DNA from: Brachynemurus nebulosus
Taxonomy: Eukaryota; Arthropoda; Insecta; Neuroptera; Myrmeleontidae
Direction of reading: 5' to 3'
Length of the DNA: 64,000 nt
Assembly (NCBI GenBank): GCA_035578155.1
Contig: JAPWDM010000005.1
Coordinates: 47,448,954-47,512,953, forward strand
The notes under the pieces were generated by a model. That model was given only the letters and a program-made list of their open reading frames with translations, was not told the DNA's origin and searched no databases. Shown here in pieces: positions 25,922-38,265 of this stretch (positions are counted from its first letter, which is position 1; each line of letters begins with the position of its first letter). Position numbers and translations under genes: made by a program.

Positions 25922-26640
25922 ATGCCTAAATTGCTTCCAAATTGCTCTATTGAAATTAACAATTGCTACAATAGAAACCTGATTATGTAATTAGTTATTT
26001 ATGCAACAAATAGCAAAATAAAGGTGTTTCTTTCACTTGTAACAGTTGTCCAACGAGGCTTGCCAGTTGCCAGGTTGGACAATTACGAAACCAAAAAAAA
26101 CACCTATTTTGTACTTGTTGCATACAATATTTTTTGCAATTCTAAAAAATGAGAGAATTTAGTGAAAAATGGAACGATGATTTCAAATTGTTAAAAGTTT
26201 GACATGTGTCATATTAAAAATAACTATTTTAATCTTCAGTATCTCGTAAAATAATGCTGTTTTATATAATTTCTTTATACCAATAAATTACTCTCAGTTT
26301 ACTCTATCTAATTTAAAAGATAAATATAATTAGATATAGTTAGTTACTACAAAATATACGTAATCGGACATATACGTTGTATATTGTCGTTTGCGTATAT
26401 TGAGAGGTAATTCGATTTGTGAAGGAAAATTTATTCAGTAAAATGCGTTTAACTTTTAAATCAGATAGAGCAAACTGAGAATAATTTATTGGTGTCAAGA
26501 AAGTAAATAAAAAAAATTATTTTACGGGATTTTGTTGGTTAAAAATATTTCTTTTGTTTATTAATCACTAATTAAATACCTAAGTTTCTATTGGAGCAAT
26601 TGCTGATTTCAATACAGCAATTTGGGAGCAGTTTAGGCAC
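25922..26640. repeat. Imperfect inverted repeat of about 0.7 kb with an inner 120-bp foldback
   Basis: The left arm (TGCCTAAATTGCTTCC, AATTGCTACAATAGAAAC) returns inverted at 26582-26640 (GTTTCTATTGGAGCAATT, GCAGTTTAGGCA). Inside, 26003-26122 is a tight foldback (GTTGTCCAAC facing GTTGGACAA; GCAACAAATAGCAAAATA facing its complement), and 26275-26312 pairs with 26455-26500. It starts just after the GOPC poly(A) site. Confidence 0.7.
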
Positions 26641-28311
26641 ATAAAAAAAAAACTTTCAGCTTCCACCCGAAACTCCTTTCTAGTGTTTACTATAAATTTT
26701 AAATATTTAAAGGAAACCATTTTTATTTTTTCATGGTCATAATATTTATGTTACAAAAATACTCATAAAATTTATTTATTTCCAAGTCTCGTTACGGAGA
26801 CGTTAACCGTTGTAGAAGTTAAAAAAAAAAATTAGACAAAACGCTTAGTCGATTTTGTCTTGGATCTTAACGCCGTGATAATATTAAGTGCAATTCTTCC
26901 ATCAAAAAGAATATTCATTTAGCCCTCATTATATAATCATAATATAGGCACCTTTTTTAAACAAATTCAATAACCCTTTTTGAATTTTAGCTGTATTTAG
27001 CGATATTTAGCAAAGAGAGCTTGAAAGGCAGCTAAATTAATAGAAATATGAATGAACCTTGCCCTTATTAAAAAAAAAAGTAACTAATATAATTTTATAC
27101 CAAAAAAATAATAATTAAAAATAAAATTTTTGTATATTTTGAATAATTTGAATTGACTTTAAATATTTTATAAATCTTTTGGAATTGTTAGTAGTTGGAT
27201 TTATTTGAAGTCATTTTCAAATTATCAAATATAAATTACATATCCAAATTTAAATAAGAAGTAGGAAAATATCAGAAAAAATTAGAGTTAGAAATTTTAT
27301 TTTTTGATTGGAAATTTCAGTATTTTTTTGTAAATTTTAGAGAATATTATCAGTTAGAATAAAATTAGTAGAAATTGATGAAACAAATTTCTACTTTATT
27401 TATTTTAACTTGATCATAGTTTTGGTTGTGATTTTTGTATATTATTTTTTTGAAGACTGATTGTGAATGAAAATACAATAAAAATAATAAACAATAAGGA
27501 AAAAATATATTTAAAAGGTATATACAATTTTGCATATAATCCACAGTGCTGAAAGATAAATAATTAATAGAAAAAAGTATTACACGAGCTGCCGCCTACA
27601 AGCTTAGTTTCATAATCGTTAATAGAGGAAAAAATACAATAACCAATAAAAGTAATTTGTGCCCAAGCAAAAGGCACGTGTTACTTTTTCTAATTTTTAT
27701 TATTTTGTGTGACACGAAAATAATTTTTATAATTTTTGTTTTTGAAAAAAATCGCATGCTAGTTTTTATTTTTATTTACAATAGAAGAATTTTATTTCTA
27801 TAGCCCACAAAGATGTTATATTTTCATAAAAACATTTTTGATTCCAAATGAAATATTTTTTATGGAAAGAAAATTTAAAAATCATATATTTATGGAATTC
27901 TTACAACATAGTAGTTGCTTCTAGTTTTAAAAATGTTTAGTCTGTGATTCTAACAAGGACAAATTATTAAGTAGTTAACTAGTTAATAAAAGATAAAATT
28001 CGTCCAATTGAAATGAAGGCTACTAAATGTTTTCAAACATTCCAAGTGTATTTTCCCTTAGGAAAGCCTTAACATTCCCACATATGTACTTGCTAACCTT
28101 CCAATCAATTTAGATGTAGCGTTTTTATACCTACGTAGACTTTTTTGAATTAGTCGCCACGTTTCGAAATCGAAAGCATTTTAACTTTCATTTTCAATCA
28201 TCAAAACAAAAATACATCTCAGGATTTTTACTTATTGTTAATAATTTTAAAAAATGTATAAATTGAATAGATTTGAGCGTTACTTTGTGGTACTTCATAT
28301 TTGGTATTAAT

Positions 28312-28750
28312 AAATAAAACACTACTTTGCAAAAAAAATACCACTTCTATTTTATAAATTTTGTGACATGTCTCGGTTAATACGATTATTAAATACTTAA
28401 GTGAAAATTACTACATCTGATGAACCTAGAAACATATTCCTGAAAGAAACGTTTTATAAGTTCGATCTATTTTTAAACGATTACACTGATATTTACAAAT
28501 CTATTTTATTTTCTGTATTATAATTTGATTTATTTATAATTTTCTACATACAACTCCTTTTTTTTACTTTAATTTGTTATTCACAAAATGTTTATTTCTT
28601 GGTCACGTGTACGTTCTTACTACTCCTATCCCTACTATTTTTTTTTATAATATTCAGTTTGTTAAATAATGGCTAAATTGATCAAAACATGTTATAAAAT
28701 TTATAAAATAAAAGTGGTATTTTTTGACAAAGTAGTATTTTTATTTATTA
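28312..28750. repeat. Inverted repeat pair of a dispersed family
   Basis: AATACCACTTCTATTTTATA at 28339-28358 faces TATAAAATAAAAGTGGTATT at about 28702-28721 with further matching flanks. A related arm (GAAATACCACTTTTATTGAA) is at 1159. Possibly a foldback MITE; no target duplication was identified. Confidence 0.55.
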
Positions 28751-31700
28751 ATAGTAAAAAATGTATTTTATGGTTAAGGTTTTTTTCATGTCACACAATT
28801 AAAATATTATTTATGAATGATAAAAAAGCGCAAGCCAATTTTGCCATTTTTCTAATCAAGCTAATGATGCACAAGATTATATGAAAATGAATCGTAATAA
28901 TACTTAATATTAAAAATATAGCATTGTACTAATTATATTCTTTACAATTAAAAATAAAATTGTAGTGTTGTTTGGCTAAAATAATGATAAAAATCAAAAA
29001 AATAAAAATAAAAAACAGTTGCTGTAACAATATTGTACTTAAAAATGTGTTTTTCATTTCATAATTATGATTAAATTAAAATTTTGCTTTCATTTTAATT
29101 CTTTTGTACTTATTTGCCTTACTTATGTAATTTGTTCAGTTAATGGTCATCTTGTACTCTGGATCCGAGGCGTATATCAAATTGGGGGCTATCAGTGTCC
29201 CTATCACCCCTTCTCCTATAAATTACCTCCTTTACGAAATTAATCTTAGACACACAATATGTACTATAGTTCGTAAGAAAGTTGGACTTTCTTACTGCCG
29301 TAGATAGTCTGACTAGCAAATTTTCTTTAGAAATCCGTAAAAATCTGTTTTTGCGATTTTTTTGTATGCAATGGGGAATTTGACTAATTTTAGGAAACTA
29401 TTTTAAAATACACATATTTATGTATTATGCATGTATATAATTTTAATTTTTTAAAATAATATCGAAAATCGTTAGAAAAAATTAATTTAATATTTGTTCT
29501 CAAAATTTGTGCGAAAACGTTCATTAGTCTCAATTACGTCACATTCTCTAGATAGCAACAGGTGTCATGTAACTAAGAAAAAAAACTGTTTATTTTTCTT
29601 ATAACCAGGAAAAAAAAATTGCTGATTTTAAAAAAAAATTAATTAAATTCAAATTAATTTCCATAGTTATGTTTGCTAACCGGAGTTTACGTAGCGACCC
29701 TAGTGACGACAGTGTTGAAATATAAGAGAATGCAACGACACAGCCCATTTCTGCTGACGTAATTTATAGCTGAAAAATATTAATTTTTTTTAAAATTAAA
29801 TATTGATAGTTAGGATGAATTAACACAATAAATTGCTGTCTTTTATTACCAATTTTCATTAAAATTTGTTTTTATTGTCAAATACCCCATTTTAAAAAAA
29901 ATACTGTCAAATACCCCATTTTTAAAAAAATAGCCATCAGAGTGTATAATGTGAATAAAAAATAAAAAATTTGAACGTTAATTTGCGTCCAATTCCTGTT
30001 TTAAAGCATTTAATTATCAGATAGTTTATAGTTTCTTTACATAATATTATGTATGTATTGCAATTTCTGCAATATTATAAAAATGAAATATTTAAAAATG
30101 TTCCCACAAATTAATTCTTTATTTTGTCTGGAAAAGCAATTTCTAGGGAAATCGTGAGGTTTCGAATTATGTATTTTCGTATAATTTTTTTTTTTTTTTT
30201 TTTTTAGAATTTGTGGTGAACTGTATTTTTGATACTTAGTATTTATAAAGTTTTTCAATATTTTTTTGTATAGTTTATATCCAATCAATCGCATAAAAAA
30301 AATTTCGCTGTATGACTTATTCAATAAAAGTCTTTTTTAATTGCCCAGTATACTTAATTTTAGTAAAAATTTAAAAAATGAATTTGAAAACCCATTATTC
30401 CTTTGTATTTTCATCTTTCTATCATTTTATTTACGTTTTTTAAGGTACCGTCAAGTGGGATTACTTTGGTCAAAAATATAACATTTTCAAAATTTACTTA
30501 ATATATTTTATACAAATGGCAACATATTAGTTATTTTAAAAAATTTTAAAAATTATTTGTATAATTCTGGTGCTGTGGCTACCATTTTTTTTTTTTTAAT
30601 TTTGGAAGTATGCATATATTTTTTTATATTTTTAAAAATTTGGCCAAAGTTACCCAAGGGTTGGGGTTACTTTAGCCACTTGTTATTTTAATTATTTAAA
30701 ATCCATAGTAAAGGTATTTTAAGGCAAAGTTACCTTTCCTTATGATAAGTTATGATATAAGGCACAGTTAATAGACCAAATCATATAGAAAAAAATTTTA
30801 TTTAACAAACGGAAGTAAAATATATATTTAAAACCTATCGTATAAATTTTATATACATTTATCAATCGGAAAATTTGAATCAAACTAAAAGTTGTTGTGA
30901 TACTTCACCAAATTAAATAGACCTAGTTATAACGAAGCAAAAAATATCCAGTTCAGGAACTTTGAAATGTCCTCTGAAATTTAAGAGTTTTGGTGGATTC
31001 ATTTTGGAAACAATATTTTCCTATTTGTAAATAAATTTGTCCTTTTTTAAAGCCAAATTGAGCACTTATTTTTTCTTTCCATGCAGTCAACAGTTGGCCC
31101 TTCTTCACCTTCATTAGGCATCTTGTAAATCAACCCAAAATAGTATTGTTTTTTATAAAAGACAATAATGGTAGTCGCCTTCTTTTAAGCGTTTTTTTTC
31201 TTTGCCAAATTTTCATATGTAATTTCTGGGAACACCTACTTGATTCCGCTACCATTTGAATCTCAGTTGAAACTTGAAAGTAAAATAATGATATTAGTAA
31301 ACAATTCGAATAGTTGATTAATTTATTTTACAATAATAGCACAGAAAAAATATAGTTCATAAGATTGGCCAAAGTTGCCCCATTTAGGCTCAATTTTGTT
31401 ATCTTGCAACATTTAAGAAAAAAAAGAAATAAGCAACGAAATATATAATTTTGAAACTTTAATATTTAACAACTCTTTATAGATCCTATTAAAGTACTCA
31501 CCTTTTTATAGCGAATACAATCAGTTGCACTGATAAAAGCATAGAACACTAGAAGCCAACTAACATAAAAAAAGTGAAATTCGCTTGGAGTCATTTGTAA
31601 GCCAGTCACAGCTTAAGGCATTAGTCCGTCAGTAGTCGTCGTCGAGTCAACACACCATTGTATTAACAATATACCCATTGTTAGTTGAACACGTTGAACA

Positions 31701-31904
31701 GCTCTCTCTGGTAATACGTGTGTTGTGGTTGTATGCGTGTATACACATACTACTACAAAAAACCAAACTAATACACTGCAAACAGTGTGTATGTACACAA
31801 ACAGAGTACGTCACAAACTCATTACAAGTGGAACAGAGGCAAAGCCAATCTAGTTTGTCCCCTTGGATAAAAGTTTCACAGTTAAAATTATGAATACACA
31901 TAAC

Positions 31905-32200
31905 TATCAAACTAACAAGGAGATGCACCCAGAGTGAAATTCGAAATTTTGATGAAACTTGGCTGGTGCGAAGTTTTGATGAAATTTTGATGAAAATGGG
32001 CAAAAATAAGGGACCCATATTTTTTTTATCGGCCATCGTCCACGTTTACGGGGTGAAACCAGCCCCTAAAGTTAGGGGTTCAAATCGTATTTCTTAGGAT
32101 ATCTCGAAAACTATAAGAGATAGAGGAAAACTTTAAACTGACGAAATGTTACTCTTTGAAGACTTATTCAGCTGTATCGGTTAAACCAGGGCCGGGTTCA
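31905..32200. repeat. Dispersed repeat copy sharing GAGATGCACCCAGAGTGAAATT
   Basis: The same phrase with one change (GCAGCCAGAG) is at 63980-64000, next to the big foldback. The sequence has the look of a repeat (TCGAAAACTATAAGAGATAGAG) and no coding capacity. Confidence 0.45.
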
Positions 32201-32510
32201 TAAGAGGGGTGAAAATGGGGTCTGATAAATTTAATTTTAGTAAAAGAAGGGTAAAAGTGAAAAGAACGGCTTCGAAAACCTACAATTCGCTTCCAGTTTC
32301 TCCATTAGATTATTTTCTGACGAATTTTAAAGCATTTAAAAATTTTAAGAAACTTAATTTAAAAGTTCTTTTTCCTCAAATCAAATTGTATAAAAATGAT
32401 TTGAATTAGGGTAACTTGAATGTTGTTTTTTCACTTTTGCTGTCAAAATGACGAAATTTCTTTTGGAAATATTTGCCAATCCTAGAATTTTCTTGGACTA
32501 TAGCCCACTT

Positions 32511-32748
32511 CAGAGGCGGTGCAAAGGGTGTGCAAAAGGTGTGCGACCACACTTAGCCTCGCGCTCTCTGGGGCTTCGCCAGTACTTGACGTAGTGTTCT
32601 GTGTTTCGAATAAATTTATAAGTTTAAGAACTGTAATATTTTTGGGGGTCTTTTAAAAAATATGTTAGAAAAAGATCTACAAATCACAAAAGAGGGCCTC
32701 ACAAAACTCATCTTGCCCACTTTCAATTTTAATCTTGCGTCGCCTCTG
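32511..32748. mobile_element. hAT-type MITE with near-perfect 8-bp duplication
   Basis: The ends are CAGAGGCGG and CGCCTCTG, flanked by GCCCACTT and GTCCACTT. The related repeat at about 38255-38272 reads TATAGTCCACTTAC without the insert, which supports these borders. Confidence 0.75.
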
Positions 32749-32825
32749 GTCCACTTAGCACCTCCTGTGAATACGTCATAGCTCTGGATTTGTTTTTAAT
32801 AAGAACAAAATTTTGGTAAATAAAT

Positions 32826-32831
32826 TTTATT
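32826..32831 (-). terminator. Poly(A) signal AATAAA of SPS2
   Basis: Minus-strand AATAAA about 160 nt past the SPS2 stop and beyond the SECIS element, so that the SECIS would be kept in the mRNA. Confidence 0.5.
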
Positions 32832-32882
32832 TTTAAAAATATACAAGATTCAATACAACAATTCATTTTGATGAAATAACAA

Positions 32883-32955
32883 AATGGCGTACAAATTTCA
32901 TAAAATAGACAATTTTTACAAACTTTACTCTATTTTAGTCATACGGCATACCATT
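32883..32955 (-). promoter_or_regulatory. SECIS element in the SPS2 3' UTR
   Basis: On the minus strand it starts 38 nt after the stop. Helix I pairs AATGGTATGC (32955-32946) with GTACGCCATT (32892-32883), one mismatch. After a short internal loop comes ATGA (32942-32939), facing TGA at 32900-32898, the expected non-Watson-Crick quartet. Helix II pairs TAAAATAGA (32937-32929) with TCTATTTTA (32909-32901) perfectly. The apical loop begins GTAAAG, placing the unpaired A's about 12 nt after ATGA as usual. A mini-stem AGTTT/AAATT capped by GTAA would make it a form II SECIS. Folded by eye only. Confidence 0.8.
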
Positions 32956-32992
32956 GTTATTTCATCTTTAGTACTTATTTAAGTACATAATG

Positions 32993-34209
32993 CTATAATC
33001 CTTTGTCAGAAATATATTCAATAGTTTCTAGATCAGCACCTAAAAGTGCTTTCCGTGTGCCGGACGCCACTTTCCCAATAATCCATGCTGTTTCACCATC
33101 AATTTCTTGTATTTCGTCACAAAATTTTTTTGCCGCATCCTCAGGGAGGATTATTAATAATCCTCCTGAGGTTTCAGCCGAAGTACCTAATAATAGTCGT
33201 GAATGGGGTAAGATTTTCGCTGCTTGCATCATATGACGAATTACTGGTAACTTGTTGATAATAAAATCAACATTTTCTTTTTGGATACTGGCTAAATTTT
33301 GAGCATGTCCAAGAATTCCGAAACCTGTGACGTCAGTTGCCCCATTAGCTCCATATTTGTGCATTAGACGTGCCCCTGTTAAATTTAAACGAGCCATCGA
33401 TTGATGACTCTGTGCGACAGCTTTTTTTAACTCCTCTTCTGGGATGTGTTCACAAAGTTTTTTGGCTTGTTCACTTTTATTGGTTAAATGTTGATGAACT
33501 AGAGCAGCCACTTGAGTCCCAATTGGTTTCGTTAGTACCAAAAGATTTCCAGGTTGACTTGCATCAGGCCTGGATGATTTTAATAAGAATATGTTACGTT
33601 CAGTCTTAAAATTTAAGTGTTCTTTCTGACTTACATGATAAATTCATCTCTAGTAGCCACTGTAGAAGCAATACCTCCAATCATAAGCCAAGGATTCTCT
33701 TTGGTAACACCATAAAGTAGCCGTATATTTGATAGTTTAGCACTTTGTTGAAATCCTTCGATAATTAGAGGTATAGCTATCTTTTGTTCATCGTCTGGCA
33801 TTTCTTCAGGAACTGACATTAACGTCAGCACCGAATCGATTGTGCATACTCCCAATGAATATAAGTCGCTTACAACATTGGCAAAAGTGATACGGCCCAT
33901 TAAAACAGGATCATCCACAATGGGATAAAAGAAATCCGTAGTCTGTATTAAATATAAACCATGTTTTTTTAAGGGCAGAACGGCACAATCTAATCCTATA
34001 CCTAAATAAGTCTATTAATAAAAATTTTTTAGATCTATTTTTCACAGAAACTTACCGATAGATACATCTTTTGTTTCATCTTTTGATTGTTGTATTGAAT
34101 CACTGTCAAAATTCCTCAAGAATTCCGTTAAGACTTCTTGAGGAACTTTACAACCTCATCCTCTCAATTTTGTATATTTGGTTAAATGAAATTGCATTTT
34201 AGACGACAT
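32993..34209 (-). CDS. SPS2: Selenophosphate synthetase 2 (selenide, water dikinase), selenocysteine form, three exons
   Basis: Minus-strand exons are 34209-34056, 34001-33635 and 33569-32993, joined by introns of 54 and 65 nt; the frame is 365 residues ending in TAG. It makes selenophosphate from selenide and ATP, the selenium donor for Sec-tRNA. Family signatures in order: LRG-UGA-GCKVPQEVL with the active-site position at codon 18 and the essential Lys three residues later; GIGLDCAVLPL; IQTTDFFYPIVDDP; GRITFANVVSDLYSLGV; MPDASQPGNLLVLTKPIGTQ across intron 2; ATDVTGFGILGHAQNL; ETSGGLLI. Length matches insect SPS2. The codon at the active site is in-frame UGA, and a SECIS structure follows the stop, so I read it as selenocysteine rather than as a broken gene. 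Everything else in the frame is intact. Start ATG at 34209 is the first in frame; a second Met lies at codon 5. AATAAA (minus) is at 32826-32831. Confidence 0.93.
34156..34158 (-). other. In-frame UGA selenocysteine codon of SPS2 (codon 18)
   Basis: The codons around it read Arg-Gly-UGA-Gly-Cys-Lys-Val-Pro-Gln. In this family the UGA position holds Sec, Cys, Thr or Arg. The next codons are GGT TGT, one base away from the GGG-TG(C/T) hexamer described next to the UGA of insect SPS1 readthrough genes. Confidence 0.88.
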
Positions 34210-34338
34210 GTTTCAGTTTTTTCTAATCATGCACTACGTAATCGTTTACACAATTTAATGAATTAAAATCAAAATAAGTTATCTATACATTTTTTGATAA
34301 AAAGTGTAAATAAAGATAAGTACATCAGAGATCTTTAC

Positions 34339-35344
34339 TAGGGATGTCGTTTTTTAATCGATAAATCGAGAAATCGATTAATCGGAAGAATGAAAACCGA
34401 TTTTTAATCGATTATTGATTTTGAGATCGATTCACACATCGATTTTTATTTTATGGAAATCGCGAAACGATTTTTTTTTTCAAAAGATAAATTGCTTTTC
34501 TATTTACAGGTTGCTATTTATTTATTAATTTAAATTTAAATCTATTATCGGTACTACGATTATTAAAATTTAAGCATCCAACGCATCAAATGCATATACT
34601 CAAATGTCTACGCATCAAATAAAATTGTCAAATTTGACAAATTGACAGCTGTACCGCATGTACAAAACAATAAAGTTTAGGTGGGGAATTTAAAAAAAAA
34701 AAAAAGACTTTTATAATTCTTTTTTATCCCTTAATTTATAAAAAAACTTTGTATGCAACTAAATAAGAACTTCTCAACATTTAGTACAATTTAGATAATA
34801 TTTATACAATTATAGAGAAAGCAACGACAACTGCAAATGATTCATTCTCATAAATGTATCTCTTAGAGAGATTAGTAATATAGCTATCTCTCACAAGATC
34901 TACTATCTAATATATTGAAAAGGGATAGTAGAAATTATAATATATTATCTTTTATATGTGACAAAACTTCATTTTTGAAATGAATCATTTTCTTTATATA
35001 TAAATTTGACTTTAACATTTTTATATCAAATGAAAAAAAAATTGTAAACTTTGTTGTGATGTTGTGATTCATCTCTATACCATAGAATAAAATTCTAAAA
35101 AAATGTTGGTAATTAAGTATGTACCTACACGCTTAATATTTTTCTTCTTAAAAGACTTCGAAAGTTCATCTTTCTGAATTATAAATTTTTACTTAAAAAT
35201 TACCGCCACTTTTGCAACGGCAAATTTGAATCGATTTCTTGGAATCGATTTTGAATACAATCGATAATTTACGTATCGATTCTTTTGTTAATAATTACGA
35301 ATCGATTCAAAAATCGATTTTTTTTTAAAAAAACGACATCCCTA
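34339..35344. mobile_element. 1.0-kb non-autonomous hAT-type element
   Basis: The ends TAGGGATGTCGTTTTTT and AAAAAACGACATCCCTA are flanked by a perfect 8-bp duplication, ATCTTTAC. Subterminal AATCGATT-type motifs repeat at both ends. No transposase frame remains. It inserted 130 bp upstream of the SPS2 start codon. Confidence 0.9.
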
Positions 35345-36393
35345 ATCTTTACATAATTTACATATTATTTGTGTTCTATGTCATATTTGCCAGAGTAGTA
35401 TGCGTGGTATGTGTATTCCAGCTGAAATAAGGGGCCAAACTACTATATAATAGTTACTAGTTAGCATTCCGGCTGTCGCCAGAATTTTACGTCATCAAAC
35501 TGGGCAGCGAAGCCTCCCCACTTTCTATGGTTATGTACATATTTCGAGTTTGTGTTTGTATGTGTCATACAGTGCATGTTAGTATGTGTGATATTCGTTA
35601 TGTATGCTGTCGAGGTGCATGGTGGGAGTGGATACATACTATAGAACAACTATATGTATGTATCTGCTATTAACACGATCTAACAATCACAGCCACTATC
35701 TAACAATGCAGGTTTGCCGAGCCGATGGACGACTAGTCAGTAAGCAATATAAAATGCAGCTTATTGCAACTTTCGGACCACACTTTTTTATACTTTTATA
35801 TGTAGGCTTCAGCTGTCTTATCTGCGGGCTGAAAGTTACGTTGGTATGCCTGAAGTTACATTTTTAAACTAAAAGTTACGCTAGTGGAAGTTTTTTTTAA
35901 TTGATGAATTATATATTATTTTTTTATATACCGTATGAATTATCATTTTAAAATAATTATTAATACTTAAATTTTGTTAGGAAGTTTATTAATCTTCTAA
36001 ATTAATTCTAATTGTTATCTCTAGGTATTGTATGACGAAGACTGATGAAAACAATTAAGCGGGAATTGTGAATTCCTGAATGTTTATTTTATATAAATAT
36101 ATCAGTTGTAAATAAATATTATGTAATTTTTCGAAAAGTTATATAAATTCGCTCAAAATTACTCTTCATTTTACATGAATTTATGAAAAGTTACGAAAAA
36201 TGTAAGAAATTTTCTGGCACCACTGATTTTGACACTTTTTAAAAAGTATTCCAATTTTATAGTTTGATAAAAATGATTGTTTTAAGATGGTGTCAAAAAA
36301 GTCCTTATAAAATAAAAGAAAGAAATTTACAGATTATGATATCTTAATATCAGTATTACTCAAAAGATGGCTGCTGCAGTTAACAAACACCTA

Positions 36394-36699
36394 GAGTCCC
36401 TATAATAAATAGAGTCGTGCCATGTCATCCATTTTCTGTCCAAAACAGAGCAGGAAGCTTCAAAATTAATTATCACATATTTGAGTAAATATTTTTGAGT
36501 ACATAATTATTGTTAATAAGTTATGAATTTATGAACAATTAAAAAAATTTAATTTAATTATTCTTTCTAGGTTAAACTAAATGATTTTTGTTAAATATTT
36601 AATTTATTTTCAATTTCTTTTACCCAACTTTGGACAGAAAATGCCGGAACTAATCTGCGTTCACCACACACGTCACGACTCTATTTATTATGGAGACTC
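36394..36699. mobile_element. 306-bp TA-flanked MITE, copy 2
   Basis: Same length, ends and interior as the copy at 5770-6075, with TA on both sides. A third copy starts 12 bp further on. Confidence 0.85.
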
Positions 36700-36711
36700 T
36701 AACAAACACTA

Positions 36712-36880
36712 GAGTCCCTATAATAAATAGAGTCGTGACATGTTATCCATTTTCTCTCCAAAATAGAGCGGGAAGCTTCAAAATTAATTATTAAATGTTT
36801 GAGTAAATATTTTTAAGTACATAATTATTATTAATAAGTTATGAATTAATGAACAATTAAAAATTAGTAATTTAATTTAT
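36712..36880. mobile_element. TA-flanked MITE, copy 3, truncated on the right
   Basis: It begins GAGTCCCTATAATAAAT in the same orientation as copy 2 and follows it for about 170 bp before similarity is lost near ATTTCCAGTC. Confidence 0.75.
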
Positions 36881-37989
36881 TTCCAGTCACAATCTTCAGT
36901 CGTTAGTGTCTTTACTCAATCACAAAGAATTTTATAAGTTTTATAATAACTAATTACGTAACAATTTTAGATTGGTTCATTTTTGTGTCTATTTTAGATT
37001 TGATAAACGACAGACCTATTAATTTAAAGAATTTCGAATTTTAATACAACAAAAATATCTATAATAATTATTATTTGCATATTTTTTGCGAATAAAAATA
37101 TTTATAGAAATTGAGCCAAAATATTTGTGTAATTATTTACAGTGTGCCTAAAAAACATTATTAATAATATTTTAAACAAAACTTGTTAAGAAGCAAGAAA
37201 TTCAGTTTAAACAATTCTGAAACACATGGTTAGTTTTTCGAAATTTTTCGTAAGACCAATGACAGTTTTATTGATTATTTCTACCGCATACTTTTGCATA
37301 TTTTTGTCTGATATCACATTTTAAATGGCCGTAATGATTGCAATATGCACTTTTAGTTAATATACCGAATGTTTGCTACTGTTTAAATATTTAATTTTAT
37401 TTTAAGTACAGTGTAATGACTGTAATGCGCCCCTAAGAATAAGTTTTCTTTTTTTCTTTTTGTTGCAGTGTCTGTTCTAGCGTTTACGCCGCCCTGGGTA
37501 AAAAGAAAAAATTCCGTCCCGGCGTAAGCGGCGACCTTTTTTTGCACTCCAAACGTACAGTGAACACCAGATAATCTGGCATAATGTTGTCAACACTACG
37601 ATAAGAATTTTCATATTCTTTATGTACATAATTACAACTGGTGTAAAATTTTCTAACAAATTTTATAACTGCGTGTTTAAGAAATTAAAATTATGTATTT
37701 ATTATAACAAAACAGCTAGAAAGCAATTAATTTCTTTTCAACTAAAAATCAATTAACTATATTTTATATTAATAAATATTTATTTAGTATGCGTTGTACG
37801 CGTCATTTTATTGTAGGAAATATTAAAATTTTCAATTAAAATATAATTTTCTTTTTAACAAAATCCAATAGGTGAGGAAAATTAAATATTTATTCAAGTC
37901 AACAACGTAAATATTGTTAATTTTCCTAGTTACTTGTAGATACTTGTAGACGCGAATTTAGTAGAGTTTCATCACCTGTGGATTTTTTA

Positions 37990-38265
37990 ATGACCCTACA
38001 TGCTCAATTTTGGTAAAAATGAAAATAATGGCTTGGAAAACCTATCACTAGTTTTCAATTTCATCATTTTACTTATTTTTTTAAGGAATTGGAAATTTTT
38101 TGCAAACCTGATGGCCTCGAGTTGACGACGATGATTTATTTTTTTTTCTAAATTAAGTTTTATATGTAGAAGTGATTTGATAGGGTAATTGGGTTTGAAC
38201 TTTTCATTTTTACAACCAAAATGATGAAATTTCTTTTGGAAATATTTACCGTCTCCAATTATAGT
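37990..38265. repeat. Dispersed ~300-bp repeat, single copy
   Basis: Shares CTCAATTTTGGTAAAAATGA, AAGTTTTAT, GTGATTTGA-AGGGTAA and GATGAAATTTCTTTTGGAAA with the copies near 0.6-1.1, 32.3 and 52.8 kb. Confidence 0.55.

Larger units (their letters stand above)
25555..32825. other. Intergenic region between GOPC and SPS2
   Basis: About 7 kb of AT-rich DNA with foldback elements, an inverted pair at 28312-28392/28660-28750, a 24-bp-type duplication (GTCAAATACCCCATTTT) at 29877-29920, dispersed repeats and one hAT-type MITE. No coding gene was recognised; the ORFs present look random. Confidence 0.55.

Noticed and set aside
31613..32036. Overlapping ORFs on both strands with Cys/His/Val-rich translation
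   Set aside because: Composition comes from low-complexity GT/CA sequence, with no start context, splice sites or family motif.
32209..32409. 66-residue basic ORF
   Set aside because: It lies in the dispersed ~300-bp repeat family, whose other copies do not keep the frame.
34156..34158. UGA in SPS2 as a nonsense mutation or as SPS1-type readthrough
   Set aside because: The rest of the frame is intact, the UGA is at the exact Sec position, and a SECIS-like structure follows the stop. The downstream hexamer also differs from the GGG-TG(C/T) readthrough motif.
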